The notes under the pieces: generated by a model
What the model saw: only the letters and a program-made list of their open reading frames with translations
What the model was told of the DNA's origin: nothing
Database searches by the model: none
Shown: positions 1 through 8,498 of the stretch, in pieces
How positions within the stretch are numbered: the first letter of the stretch is position 1
How the letters are laid out: each line of letters starts with the position of its first letter
Assembly (NCBI GenBank): GCA_947498775.1
Contig: CANMLL010000008.1
Location: 62,001 to 126,000, forward strand
DNA length: 64,000 bases
DNA from: an uncultured Aquimarina sp.
GTDB lineage: Bacteria > Bacteroidota > Bacteroidia > Flavobacteriales > Flavobacteriaceae
Direction: 5' to 3'
Translations under genes and position numbers: made by a program

Positions 1-339
1 TTTACCTTTCTCAATTAAAATGTTCCCCAAAGCTTCAATAAAGGTACTTTTTCCAACACCGGGAACTCCTGTTATTCCTATTCTAATCGAGTTATTGGCA
101 TAGGGTAAGCATTTTTCAATAAGCTGCTGTGCCTTTTGGATGTGATTTTGCTGTGTGCTTTCGATAAGCGTAATTCCTTTGCTTAATGCGGTCGTGTCTT
201 TAGAAATAATGGCTTCAAAAAGGATATCAACAGAAATTTCCTTTTGTTGTAATTTTTTGAATCGATCGATTGCTTGATCCCTGGTACTACCAGGAACTTT
301 TGAAGTTGAATTCGTGTTTTTGGTGTTGTCTTTGGACAC
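1..339 (-). CDS. meaB: MeaB/ArgK-family GTPase (N-terminal part, cut by window edge)
   Basis: This is the first 113 codons of a MeaB-type P-loop GTPase, the chaperone that protects and reloads adenosylcobalamin in methylmalonyl-CoA mutase. The reverse strand reads through helical N-terminal sequence into IRIGITGVPGVGKSTFIEAL, which is the Walker A region typical of MeaB/ArgK. The rest of the gene lies outside the window. In-frame stop TAA is at 349-351 and no ATG follows it, so the most likely start is GTG at 337-339. A cobalamin adenosyltransferase gene (13993-14568) in the same window fits the same pathway. The family assignment is firm; the start is less so. Confidence 0.85.
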   Translation of the reverse strand, partial: MSKDNTKNTNSTSKVPGSTRDQAIDRFKKLQQKEISVDILFEAIISKDTTALSKGITLIESTQQNHIQKAQQLIEKCLPYANNSIRIGITGVPGVGKSTFIEALGNILIEKGK

Positions 340-404
340 AGAATAGCTTTATGACAAAGGTATAAATTCCTTTTTGGAAACTTGGATTAGAAAAAATCAC
401 ATTT

Positions 405-959
405 TTAAACCTTTATAGGAACAGCTATAACTGTTCTATCCCAAGCCAGGTACATTATTGTAAATTCATTAGCATTTTCAAAGTAGATCGAGAATTGTTC
501 CTTTATATTAAGTAAAGGCATAGTAGGAACCTCAATAATAAGGGCATCAAAGGCCGGGTCTCGTTTTGCCGTACCATTCATATTTACTCCCCAACCGTAT
601 TGTTCGCTATTAAATATAACTTTCCACGACTTGGGGTTAGGGATGGTCCATAACGTATAAGTGCCAGCTTTTAGAGGAGTCCCATCTATTAAAAGATCTT
701 TATCGGTAGAAAATGTAGTTGCTTCATTAGCACCCGTTCTCCACACTTTGCCATAAGGTACAAGAGCTCCAAAAATTTCTCTATCTTTTTTAAAGGGTCT
801 ATTGTAAAAGACAGTTATTGTAGCATCTTTGGCATTGTGGGTAATGGTTTCTTCGGGACTATGCTTTTTGGTGTTTTGTTTCATAAAATACATTCCTGCA
901 AACCCAATAAGGATCAACCCTAGTACGATTAGTACGGTTCTTTTAAGAAGCTTTGGCAT
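405..959 (-). CDS. DUF2911 domain protein, membrane-anchored
   Basis: A 184-residue protein with one N-terminal hydrophobic segment (about residues 8-26) and then a DUF2911 domain filling the rest. Typical DUF2911 stretches are visible: VFYNRPFKKDREIFGAL, the GKVWRTGANEATTF region and the TYTLWTIPNPKSWKVIFN region. The biochemical role of DUF2911 is unknown. The N-terminus suggests it is held on the outer face of the inner membrane or exported. It is a single gene between meaB and a small unknown ORF. Confidence 0.85.
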   Translation of the reverse strand: MPKLLKRTVLIVLGLILIGFAGMYFMKQNTKKHSPEETITHNAKDATITVFYNRPFKKDREIFGALVPYGKVWRTGANEATTFSTDKDLLIDGTPLKAGTYTLWTIPNPKSWKVIFNSEQYGWGVNMNGTAKRDPAFDALIIEVPTMPLLNIKEQFSIYFENANEFTIMYLAWDRTVIAVPIKV

Positions 960-1013
960 AAGAATACTTTTGATTGTTTAAATATAGCCTAATAAATTTT
1001 AAGATAGGTGAAA

Positions 1014-1235
1014 TTATTTGGTAAGTCGTGTAATATTCATAACATTAACAGCATAAGTATTTCTTACCGAGGTTAAAACCTTAAGAATCGACTGAGGAAA
1101 ATACTTGTTTTCTATCAAGTTATCGATGTGCTTGATTAATTTATTGGTACAATCGACATTTTTTTCAACAAGATTTAGAATATCTTCTACTTCATCATTA
1201 TTTTGATAATCGCAATTATTTTTTAGAGTGTGCAT
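1014..1235 (-). CDS. small hypothetical protein
   Basis: A 73-residue ORF starting with ATG. The product is acidic in its first half and predicted helical, with no signal peptide, membrane segment or recognised motif. It contains two cysteines (CDYQNN and VDCTNK). It lies just downstream, on its own strand, of the 162-bp inverted-repeat element at 1255-1416. Codon use looks like that of its neighbours, but the short length leaves real doubt. Confidence 0.5.
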   Translation of the reverse strand: MHTLKNNCDYQNNDEVEDILNLVEKNVDCTNKLIKHIDNLIENKYFPQSILKVLTSVRNTYAVNVMNITRLTK

Positions 1236-1254
1236 AATCTATAAAATGGTATAG

Positions 1255-1416
1255 TGAACTCATCTTGACTTTTTCTATTTCCTAAAAAATGGCTTAAATT
1301 CATCCATATTTCGTTACTTTTCTTATCTGTAGCGCTGCTATAGCTTTCAAAAAGTGCCTCATCTGGTCAAATTTCAACTCATTTTCAGTCAAAAACAAAA
1401 AGTCAAGATGAGTTCA
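1255..1416. repeat. 162-bp palindrome-ended intergenic element, copy 1
   Basis: The block begins with tgaactcatcttgacttttt (1255-1274) and ends with its exact reverse complement (1397-1416), giving a perfect 20-bp terminal inverted repeat around 122 bp of non-coding DNA. A second element with related ends, nearly the same length and matching interior blocks lies at 55284-55446. No ORF is inside. It looks like a MITE- or REP-like element. Together with the promoter at 1511-1542 it fills the gene-free stretch 1236-1632. Confidence 0.75.
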
Positions 1417-1510
1417 GTTAATAAAAGTAGAGAAGTAGTACGTTTTTGGTTGATTAGCTTACTTATACAAGCGTTAATTTTATATTAAACATTTGATATT
1501 CAATAGTTTG

Positions 1511-1542
1511 TTGGTTTTAGAGGATTTTTATGTATAATTTTG
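1511..1542 (+). promoter_or_regulatory. Bacteroidetes-type promoter for the sigma factor operon
   Basis: A -7 element TAATTTTG (1535-1542) matches TAnnTTTG exactly, with TTGG at 1511-1514 about 20 bp upstream as the -33 element. The predicted transcript would have a leader of roughly 85 nt before the sigma factor gene. Confidence 0.55.
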
Positions 1543-1632
1543 CAACACGGAATACAAAATTTCGTCTCTATAGATGAATAAGATTTAAAACCGTTTTTAA
1601 AGAATTAATCACTAACCCAAAGTTAAAGAAGT

Positions 1633-2178
1633 TTGTTACAAAGCGAGCTAATTGAGCAGTGTAGGGCCAACGATCGAAGAGCCCAAATGAAGCTTTATAA
1701 TAAATACTGTGATGGTATGTATTATGTAGCATTACGATTCCTAAAAGATCCATTTGAGGCAGAGGAAGCTATGCAGGAATCTTTCATTAAAGCATTTACC
1801 AGACTTCATCAATTTACAGGAGATGTAACTTTTGGTGCCTGGCTCAAAAGAATTGTTATTAATAAAAGCATAGATATGTTAAAAGCCAAGAAAATGCACA
1901 TGGTGACGATTAATGAACAGGTTATGACGACTGTTGAAGAACAGAATGATTGGTCGGTGTCGGATTCTGTTACAGTAGATGAAGTGAAAAAGGCTATTGA
2001 GAGATTACCAGAAAAATACAAGTATGCTGTCATGCTTTTCTTAATTGAAGGGTATGATCATAATGAGATAAGTGAGATACTAGACATTACTTCAGTTGCT
2101 TCAAGAACATTGGTTCATAGAGGTAAGAAACAACTCCAGGAACAATTAAAACATTTAAGGGATGGCACAGGATATTAG
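1633..2178 (+). CDS. ECF-type RNA polymerase sigma factor
   Basis: A 181-residue ECF sigma-70 factor. Region 2 (about residues 15-90) contains the core-binding segment FEAEEAMQESFIKAF and the -10 recognition stretch FGAWLKRIVINKSIDMLK. Region 4 (about 115-170) ends in a helix-turn-helix, EGYDHNEISEILDITSVASR. The start is TTG at 1633, which gives the usual N-terminus of this family (SELIEQCRANDRRAQ); there is no earlier in-frame ATG. It overlaps the next gene by 17 bp, so the two are probably translationally coupled. Target genes are unknown. Confidence 0.9.
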   Translation: MLQSELIEQCRANDRRAQMKLYNKYCDGMYYVALRFLKDPFEAEEAMQESFIKAFTRLHQFTGDVTFGAWLKRIVINKSIDMLKAKKMHMVTINEQVMTTVEEQNDWSVSDSVTVDEVKKAIERLPEKYKYAVMLFLIEGYDHNEISEILDITSVASRTLVHRGKKQLQEQLKHLRDGTGY

Positions 2179-2770
2179 AGAGCTTTTGAAGCAGGATAAG
2201 CAAATTCCTGCTGAAAAAATCAAAGAAGGACATCAACAAAGATTTATGTCTAGATTAGAAAAAGAACTTCCAAAAGAGACTAGAAGCTTTAGCTATAATT
2301 GGCTAAAAATAGCCGCCAGTATAGTTGTTATTCTTTCTGTTTCTATATTTTCATTTAACAGATTTGGAAACAGTAACCCTGAAGAAGATGGCATAGTAAA
2401 TTTAGATAATGGGGTTAAGGATGCTACTGTAGTAGTCAATAAACAGTCCTCAACATTGGCAGAGATATCACCAGAATATCAGGAAGTAGAAAATAACATA
2501 TTAACTAGTATTAAATTTCAACTTTCTAATATTACAGTAGATAATACAAATAGAGAATTGGTTGAAAGTTTTAAAGTAAGATTGGATAATCTTGATAAAG
2601 AGTATCAGCGCCTTAATAAAGAACTTATGGAAGTAGGACCAAATGTACAAAGTGTCGAAGCGATGATGGAGAATTTGAAAATTAGATTATCGCTTTTGAG
2701 CAGGTTAAAAGATAAATTAAAAGAACTAGAGCAAATTGAAAATGAAAATTACAATGAGATACAGGCCTAA
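2162..2770 (+). CDS. probable anti-sigma factor-like membrane protein
   Basis: A 202-residue protein with a short cytoplasmic N-terminal part, one membrane segment at about residues 46-66 (WLKIAASIVVILSVSIFSF) and a periplasmic C-terminal half rich in Leu/Lys/Glu that is predicted to form a coiled coil (about 135-200). No zinc-finger anti-sigma motif is seen. Its place directly after an ECF sigma factor, with a 17-bp overlap, and its topology suggest that it holds the sigma factor inactive at the membrane. That role is inferred from context. Confidence 0.75.
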   Translation: MAQDIRELLKQDKQIPAEKIKEGHQQRFMSRLEKELPKETRSFSYNWLKIAASIVVILSVSIFSFNRFGNSNPEEDGIVNLDNGVKDATVVVNKQSSTLAEISPEYQEVENNILTSIKFQLSNITVDNTNRELVESFKVRLDNLDKEYQRLNKELMEVGPNVQSVEAMMENLKIRLSLLSRLKDKLKELEQIENENYNEIQA

Positions 2771-4142
2771 TAGTATTCTTGTTGCACTAAGCTGCTTAGT
2801 ATGCTGTGCCAATTCATTTGCGCAGGATAAACAAAATAAATTAAGCGAAAAACTTACGGTAAATAAAGATGTTACTGTGAATCTTAATACAAGTCATACC
2901 AATATCGTTTTTGAAACCTGGAACAAAAATACGATAGAAGTAGAGGCTTATCTTGAAGGAGATCTAACGAATGAAAATAGTAGACGTATTCTTGATAGTT
3001 GGCAAGTAAATGTTTTGGGTAATGAAAGAGAAATTACGATCAATTCTGCTGCCGGTAATTTGTGGAGGGAAAAGGTGACGGCTTCAAATATCCAAATCGA
3101 CAAAAAAAACATTCAGGAGCTTAGGAGGCTAAGCCCTATGATTGCAGATATGCTTGGCCCTTTAATGGAAAACATTGCTAAAAACCCTATGCCAAGTACA
3201 CTTTCCGAAAACCAGTCTAATGTTAATTATGGTAATGGAAAAAGTGAGAGTGAAGAAAAATACATTCAACAGTGGGAAAATCAAATACGAGAAAAGTTTA
3301 GCGAAGATCTTGAAAAACAAAAGCAAAAACAAAAATGGGCTTCACAACTCAAGGATGATAACTCAAAAAATAGCGCTAATCAAGCTCAGATCCGTTTAGA
3401 AACAGCATGGGGCGAAGAATATGGAAAACAAATGAATGCATGGGCATCACAGCTTATAAGAGATGTAGAGAACCAACAAAAAGGAGTTGCTAATATTACC
3501 TTTTATCAGTATCGTGCAAATAGAGTCAATACTAATAACACAAGTAAAGTTATTAAAGTACGTATGCCACGGGAGGCAGTTTTGAGACTTAATATTCGCC
3601 ATGGTGATGTGCAATTAGCCGAAAAAGCAAATAACGTCAGAGCATCATTGTCTCATACTAGACTTTCGGCCAATGTGATCGATGGGGATCAAACTTTTAT
3701 TAAGGCTTCTTATTCTCCTGTTTTTGTTCGTCAATGGAATAATGGTAAACTGGTCGTTAACTATGTAAAAAATTGTAGGATTCAAACAGCAAAGAACCTA
3801 CTGGTTAATGCAGATTCGAGCAATATTTATATTCAACAGCTGGATGAAAACGGAGCAATCTCAGGAAGTTTTGGTGTAATAACAATAGAAAATTTAGGAG
3901 AGTCTTTCTCTACATTAGATTTGGCAGTTCAGAATAGTGATTTTAAACTGAAATTACCCAAAACCGCTTTTAACATATCGTACAGTGGGGCACAAAGCTT
4001 GATTTCTTTACCCCGAACTTTACAGATAAATACTAGAAAGAATTTTGGAAATGTATTCATCAATGGATTTCAAAATACGCGTAGCACAGATAGGATGATT
4101 ACCATCAATGCAAAGTATAGTGAGGTTGTACTTAAAAATTAA
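2736..4142 (+). CDS. exported protein with DUF4097-like beta-repeat domain
   Basis: A 468-residue protein with a signal peptide ending near residue 30 (LVCCANSFAQ). The first mature block (KLTVNKDVTVNLNTSHTNIVF) and the C-terminal third have the alternating short beta-strand pattern of DUF4097/DUF2807 putative adhesin domains. The middle (about 130-245) is very rich in Gln and Lys and probably helical. In-frame ATGs at 2736, 2742 and 2754 are all possible starts. It overlaps the anti-sigma-like gene by 35 bp or less and forms the third gene of the sigma operon, so it may be an envelope sensor or output. Function unknown. Confidence 0.75.
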   Translation: MKMKITMRYRPNSILVALSCLVCCANSFAQDKQNKLSEKLTVNKDVTVNLNTSHTNIVFETWNKNTIEVEAYLEGDLTNENSRRILDSWQVNVLGNEREITINSAAGNLWREKVTASNIQIDKKNIQELRRLSPMIADMLGPLMENIAKNPMPSTLSENQSNVNYGNGKSESEEKYIQQWENQIREKFSEDLEKQKQKQKWASQLKDDNSKNSANQAQIRLETAWGEEYGKQMNAWASQLIRDVENQQKGVANITFYQYRANRVNTNNTSKVIKVRMPREAVLRLNIRHGDVQLAEKANNVRASLSHTRLSANVIDGDQTFIKASYSPVFVRQWNNGKLVVNYVKNCRIQTAKNLLVNADSSNIYIQQLDENGAISGSFGVITIENLGESFSTLDLAVQNSDFKLKLPKTAFNISYSGAQSLISLPRTLQINTRKNFGNVFINGFQNTRSTDRMITINAKYSEVVLKN

Positions 4143-4184
4143 TAAATAGTTTTTTCATAGTAATAATTGTAGTGTTAATTATAA

Positions 4185-4218
4185 AAAAGCTCTGTTGGTA
4201 AAACGACAGGGCTTTTTT
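4185..4218 (+). terminator. Rho-independent terminator of the sigma operon
   Basis: A stem of the form AAGCTCTGT / ACAGGGCTT with a short loop, followed by a T run (gcttttttaa), 43 bp after the stop of the DUF4097-like gene. The rest of 4143-4533 shows only AT-rich DNA and no further feature that can be supported. Confidence 0.8.
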
Positions 4219-4533
4219 AATAAAATTGATTAATGCATTCGCATACTTTTAATATAAAAGACGTAAGAATATATTTCAAGAAAGTGCTTTTGTCTATATA
4301 AGTATGCGTTTCATCTGTTTTTAATGACTTATTTAAAAATAAAACTTTGATAATCAATTGTTTAGTGTTTTTTTTGGTTAATTTTAACATTTTTTGTGTT
4401 TTTTATCGAAAATCAAAAACACTTGGTCTAAAAATCTGATTATTAGTTTGCATTACTATATTTTAGTAATATTATTGTGTGGTAAACCCGTAATAAAGTA
4501 ATAATAAACCTTTACAATAAAGAACTTAGAAAG

Positions 4534-5172
4534 ATGAAATTGATTGTATGTTCTCTTAGCTTATTTTTATCGATTGCTGGTTATTCAAATGATGATGATC
4601 TTACTGTAGAGAAAGATGGACTTGTTGTTGAAGTAATAGATTTCAAGGAAGGAGATAAATTGAAGTTATTTGAAATTGAGACTGGAGATCATATTTTATC
4701 CAAGACTCATGGTCAAATTGACCTAAGTCAATTACCAGTTGGGTCTTATTTGCTGGAGAATAATGAAGGAAAGTCAATTGTTATAGATCGATTAGAAGAA
4801 GAACTTAATGTAGATGGTGCTATAAGTGCTATACATAATGACTTTCTAATTGAAAGAGATAGTAAGAGAGTTTATATGCCTGCAGACATTAATGTAGAAC
4901 AAGAGTATGTTCACTATTATGAAAATGCAGAAACTAACCTGCTTGCCATCGAAAGAGAAGGAGATGTAATTACCGTAATTGATTTTGTTGAAGGTGATAA
5001 GATCAAATTATTTGAGGTAAAAAATACGGTACATATATTATCTAAAACTTCAAATTTTGTTGATTTAAGTCAATTGCCTATTGGGGTTTATGTTCTTGAA
5101 AACAACAAAGGAGAATCTGTTGTAGTAGAGAAGTACTCAGATGTCGATAATGGTATGGTTGCAGATATGTAA
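4534..5172 (+). CDS. exported protein of two tandem sorting-domain-like repeats
   Basis: A 212-residue protein with a signal peptide (about residues 1-19). It contains two similar blocks, residues 25-87 and 139-201. Both follow the order VxVIDFxEGDKxKLFE, HILSKT, DLSQLPxGxYxLENNxG, VVxx. This order resembles the type IX secretion C-terminal sorting domain (short strands, then DLSxLPxGxY), but here there are two copies and no large passenger domain. The linker (88-138) is acidic and has no motif. No such protein is known to me; the resemblance is by eye. It is a single gene with its own terminator. Confidence 0.7.
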   Translation: MKLIVCSLSLFLSIAGYSNDDDLTVEKDGLVVEVIDFKEGDKLKLFEIETGDHILSKTHGQIDLSQLPVGSYLLENNEGKSIVIDRLEEELNVDGAISAIHNDFLIERDSKRVYMPADINVEQEYVHYYENAETNLLAIEREGDVITVIDFVEGDKIKLFEVKNTVHILSKTSNFVDLSQLPIGVYVLENNKGESVVVEKYSDVDNGMVADM

Positions 5173-5196
5173 AAAGAATACTTGTTAAACAAGTCT

Positions 5197-5226
5197 AGTC
5201 TATCCAATCGGATGGACTTTTTTTAT
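5197..5226 (+). terminator. Rho-independent terminator
   Basis: Stem AGTCTATCC / GGATGGACT around a short loop, followed by a long T run, 24 bp after the stop of the two-repeat protein gene. Confidence 0.8.
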
Positions 5227-5261
5227 GTTTTTTTTTGGATAAGGACAATTCTTGTCTACAA

Positions 5262-5565
5262 TAACGTTAGGGATCTAACTAGACCGGGTTTACTTGGGAT
5301 GGTAATACATTAGAATCTATTCCGGAGGAAATAACGTGTTAAAAGATTTACATTCTTTGACCGTATACGGATTATGATATAACCACTATGCATAGAGAAT
5401 CGGGAGAATTACTTCAGTTAAGAACGTTGAAATTAGAAAAAAACAATTACAGTAATATCTAAAGAGATATGTGCCTTGTCACAAGAAAATGGTGGAAATA
5501 CTAAAATCACATTAGATAAAGATGATGTATGTGAAGACTATAGAGTTGAACACTATTTATTATAA
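5262..5565 (+). pseudogene. decayed leucine-rich-repeat protein fragment
   Basis: Conceptual translation in shifting frames gives leucine-rich-repeat pieces in collinear order: TWDGNTLESIPEEITC (near 5290-5340), LKDLHSLTVYGL (near 5340-5376), LQLRTLKLEKNNYSNI (near 5413-5460), then ISKEICALSQENGG to the stop at 5563-5565. The pattern of a leucine ladder followed by SIPEEI or SKEIC is that of bacterial LRR proteins. At least two frameshifts and internal stops separate the pieces, so the stretch is read as a pseudogene. No full-length copy is in the window. Confidence 0.6.
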
Positions 5566-5567
5566 AC

Positions 5568-5597
5568 AAAAAACAGGCGTTTAAACGCCTGTTTTTT
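5568..5597. terminator. bidirectional terminator (30-bp perfect palindrome)
   Basis: A perfect palindrome: an A run, ACAGGCGTTTAAACGCCTGT, then a T run. It works on both strands and ends both the LRR remnant (+) and the DUF6249 gene (-). Confidence 0.85.
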
Positions 5598-5622
5598 GTT
5601 TTTGAATGATGACTAACTAAAT

Positions 5623-5973
5623 TTAGTTATCTAGATTTTTGGTCATATTAAACCCTGCAAATAGTCCAACTCCGGCCATCAAGAAAATAGTCCCAGGGTA
5701 TGCAATGTCCTCATCTACTCCTATAGATAGGTGTAAGATCCCTGCGATAAAAATACCAACTCCTATACCGATTAATAATAAAGATAGATTAAGAATGAGT
5801 ACTTTCCAGACAGGCGTTACTTTTTTATCTTTACTACTGTAAAAAATTGAAGCATCTGCTCCCTTTTCGATTAAAGCCAATCGTTCTTTGTTTCTTGCAG
5901 ATATAAATAAATATACTATTCCGAAAATACTACCAAAAAAGATTAATGGTATTAGAATTTCTGGTCCTTCCAT
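5623..5973 (-). CDS. DUF6249 family small membrane protein
   Basis: A 116-residue protein with three hydrophobic segments (about residues 5-25, 55-80 and 90-108) and the charged patch RNKERLALIEKGAD after the first helix, which is typical of DUF6249. It is probably an inner-membrane protein of unknown function. It is divergent from the ECF sigma gene at 6124. Flavobacteria often pair this family with sigma/anti-sigma genes, which fits here. Confidence 0.8.
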   Translation of the reverse strand: MEGPEILIPLIFFGSIFGIVYLFISARNKERLALIEKGADASIFYSSKDKKVTPVWKVLILNLSLLLIGIGVGIFIAGILHLSIGVDEDIAYPGTIFLMAGVGLFAGFNMTKNLDN

Positions 5974-6123
5974 AATTTTAATTTTTAAATGATTAATACT
6001 GTTCGTTTTCTATTTAAGACGAGGTGTGTTACAAACTGGTTACAAAAAACACCGAAAAAATATTTTGTACTTTTTGTATCAATTTATGTAACCGATAATT
6101 ATATAGTATCGTCTTATGAAGAA

Positions 6124-6711
6124 ATGAACCATCAATCAGACCAATATTACATTAATCAAGTGCTTGAAGGACATCTAAATGCTTTTTCAACGCTTGTAGA
6201 ACGTTACCAGTCTTTGGTATATACAGTTGTGTATAGAATGATCAAAAATAAGGAACTGGCAGAGGAGGTTGCACAGGATAGTTTTATTAAAGCATACAGA
6301 TCATTAGGCAAGTATAGAGGTGATGCCAAATTTTCTACATGGTTGTATACCATTGCATATCGCAAAAGTTTGGATGCTATTAAAGCCAATAAAAGAATGA
6401 TGACGTCAGAACTTATTGAAGAAATCAATGAGGGAGAAATAGAACTTGTAACCGATGCTTTGAATTATTTGCAGGCAAAGGAACGAAAAGAAATTATATT
6501 AGATAGTATAATGAAGCTTCCAGAAGATGAGGCTGCGATTGTGACTTTATACTATTTTGAAGAAAAAAGCGTAAAAGAAATTGTAGAAATAGCAGGTTTA
6601 ACGGCCGATAATGTAAAAATAAAATTGTATCGTAGCAGAAAAAAGTTATATTCAATTTTACAACATCACATTTCGCCAAAAATAAATGATAAAAATGGAA
6701 GAGCGATTTAA
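6124..6711 (+). CDS. ECF-type RNA polymerase sigma factor
   Basis: A 195-residue ECF sigma factor. Region 2 carries ELAEEVAQDSFIKAYRSL and FSTWLYTIAYRKSLD; region 4 carries LPEDEAAIVTLYYFEEKSVKEI and the helix-turn-helix KIKLYRSRKKL. The open frame extends upstream to 5989, but the family begins at the ATG at 6124 (MNHQSDQYY), so that start is used. It overlaps the following membrane protein gene by 17 bp and is divergent from the DUF6249 gene. Confidence 0.9.
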   Translation: MNHQSDQYYINQVLEGHLNAFSTLVERYQSLVYTVVYRMIKNKELAEEVAQDSFIKAYRSLGKYRGDAKFSTWLYTIAYRKSLDAIKANKRMMTSELIEEINEGEIELVTDALNYLQAKERKEIILDSIMKLPEDEAAIVTLYYFEEKSVKEIVEIAGLTADNVKIKLYRSRKKLYSILQHHISPKINDKNGRAI

Positions 6712-7096
6712 TGATATGGAACATTTAGTAAAAGAAGCGGGATTAAACCATCCTTCTTCAAGCTTTTCGCAGAATGTGATGAGCCAAATCAAAACAATGG
6801 CTGTACAAAAGCCGATTGTATACAAACCTCTAATTTCTAAAAAAGCCTGGATTATCATTACGGCTGTTTTACTAGGATTAGTGTTAGTGGTTGCATTCTT
6901 ATCCGATCCCAAAACTTCGGTTTTAAATACAATTGACCTTTCTTTTTTAAGTTTTAAGAATATAAATTTAAACAATCCATTATCTGGTTTTACTTTTCAT
7001 AAGACGACCTTATACGGGATTTTATTTCTTACAGCCCTATTTTTTATTCAAATCCCCATCCTAAAAAGAAGGATAGACAGAAGTTTTTCTGTTTAG
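6695..7096 (+). CDS. probable anti-sigma-like membrane protein
   Basis: A 133-residue protein with a cytoplasmic N-terminal part (to about residue 48), two hydrophobic segments (about 50-70 and 106-124) and a basic C-terminus (KRRIDRSF). ATGs at 6686 and 6695 are both possible; the second gives MEERFNDMEHLVKEAG and a 17-bp overlap with the sigma gene. The overlap and topology suggest it is a partner of the sigma factor. It has no zinc-finger motif. The role is inferred from context. Confidence 0.7.
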   Translation: MEERFNDMEHLVKEAGLNHPSSSFSQNVMSQIKTMAVQKPIVYKPLISKKAWIIITAVLLGLVLVVAFLSDPKTSVLNTIDLSFLSFKNINLNNPLSGFTFHKTTLYGILFLTALFFIQIPILKRRIDRSFSV

Positions 7097-7169
7097 CAAC
7101 GTAAAAATATTTTTAAAACTGCCTTACATTCTCTATTTTACATAACGAATTAATAGTTAGAAAGTTCTT

Positions 7170-8498
7170 ATGCAAAGAAGCGTATGTATAATCGGTGCAG
7201 GGCCGAGTGGGATTACTGCCCTGAAAAACTTAAAAGATAAAAATCTGGATGTTATCTGTTATGATCGTAATGCTGAAGTAGGGGGTAATTGGATTTATTC
7301 TGAAGATGAAGGCCATTCGAGTGTTTTTGACACAACCCATATCATAAGCTCAAAAACCTTATCACAATATGAAGATTTTACTTTTGAAGATTTTGACAAG
7401 ACGGTAGCCGATTACCCTTCTCATGATGAGCTTAGAAGATATTTTCAGGCATATGCAAAGCATTTTGGGTTATATCCATATATAGAGTTTAATACGATCA
7501 TTAAACACTGTAAAAGGCTAGCAGAGAACAAATGGCAGATAACTATTCTTCAAAATGAAAAGGAACGAACAGAGTTTTTTACAGATTTGGTAGTTTGTAA
7601 TGGTCATCATTCTGTTCCGCGAATGCCAGAATACCCTGGAAATTTTACAGGTGAATTTATCCATTCTCATAATTATAAAAAAGCAGTTCCATTTGCAGAC
7701 AAAAAGGTTTTGGTGATTGGTGGAGGCAATTCGGCCTGCGATGTAGCTGTAGAAACAAGTAGAGTAAGCAAAAAAACAAGTATAAGCTGGAGAAGAGGGT
7801 ATCGTATAATCCCTAAATTCTTTTTTGGATTGCCATCAGATATCGTAGGCGCACGTTCTGCCTGGTTGCCTATTAAAATTAGAAGCTGGTTCAATGATCG
7901 ATTGCTTAGCATAATGCTGGGTAAAAACAAATTGTATGGTTTGCAGGATGTAAAAACTAAGTTTGGTGAAACACATCCTACAATAAATGATGAATTGTTG
8001 TATAAAATCCGCCATGGCAAAGTGCACCCAAGATTAGATATAGAAAGGTTAGAAGGTAATACTGTACATTTCAAAGACGGGAGCAGTGAAGATATTGATG
8101 TAATTATTGCTTGTACTGGTTATATCCTGAAACACTCCTTTTTTGATGAAGAATTTATCGATTATAGTGAAGGTGCGGTACCTTTATATTTAAAGATGTT
8201 TCACCCAGAGTATCGTGATCTGTTTTTTGTGGGGATGTTTCAACCACTTGGATGTATATGGCCCGGATCAGAGTTACAAAGTAAAATTTTGGCTAATTAT
8301 TTAACCGGAAATTGGAAAATGCCATCAAACATAAAAACCTTGTGTGAAAAAGAAGTTACACACCCACATTACAAACAAATAAATACACCCAGGCATACTA
8401 TAACGGTGGATTATCATGCTTTTAGAAAAGAATTACTAAAACAGTTGCCTAAACATCGGAAATCAAAAAACCCAAAAGTTATTCCTCAGAGTGCGTAA
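7170..8498 (+). CDS. flavin-containing monooxygenase
   Basis: A 442-residue class B flavoprotein monooxygenase. It has the FAD-binding GAGPSG near residue 9, the NADPH-binding GGGNSA near residue 184 and the FMO signature FTGEFIHSHNY just before it. Such enzymes use NADPH and O2 to oxygenate nitrogen or sulfur atoms of small molecules; the substrate here is unknown. The stop codon overlaps the start of the M23 gene (TAATG), so the two are co-translated. The family is clear. Confidence 0.9.
   Translation: MQRSVCIIGAGPSGITALKNLKDKNLDVICYDRNAEVGGNWIYSEDEGHSSVFDTTHIISSKTLSQYEDFTFEDFDKTVADYPSHDELRRYFQAYAKHFGLYPYIEFNTIIKHCKRLAENKWQITILQNEKERTEFFTDLVVCNGHHSVPRMPEYPGNFTGEFIHSHNYKKAVPFADKKVLVIGGGNSACDVAVETSRVSKKTSISWRRGYRIIPKFFFGLPSDIVGARSAWLPIKIRSWFNDRLLSIMLGKNKLYGLQDVKTKFGETHPTINDELLYKIRHGKVHPRLDIERLEGNTVHFKDGSSEDIDVIIACTGYILKHSFFDEEFIDYSEGAVPLYLKMFHPEYRDLFFVGMFQPLGCIWPGSELQSKILANYLTGNWKMPSNIKTLCEKEVTHPHYKQINTPRHTITVDYHAFRKELLKQLPKHRKSKNPKVIPQSA

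Noticed and set aside
7673..8074. A 133-codon ORF antisense to the flavin monooxygenase gene
   Set aside because: Fully inside a well-supported gene; no family features.
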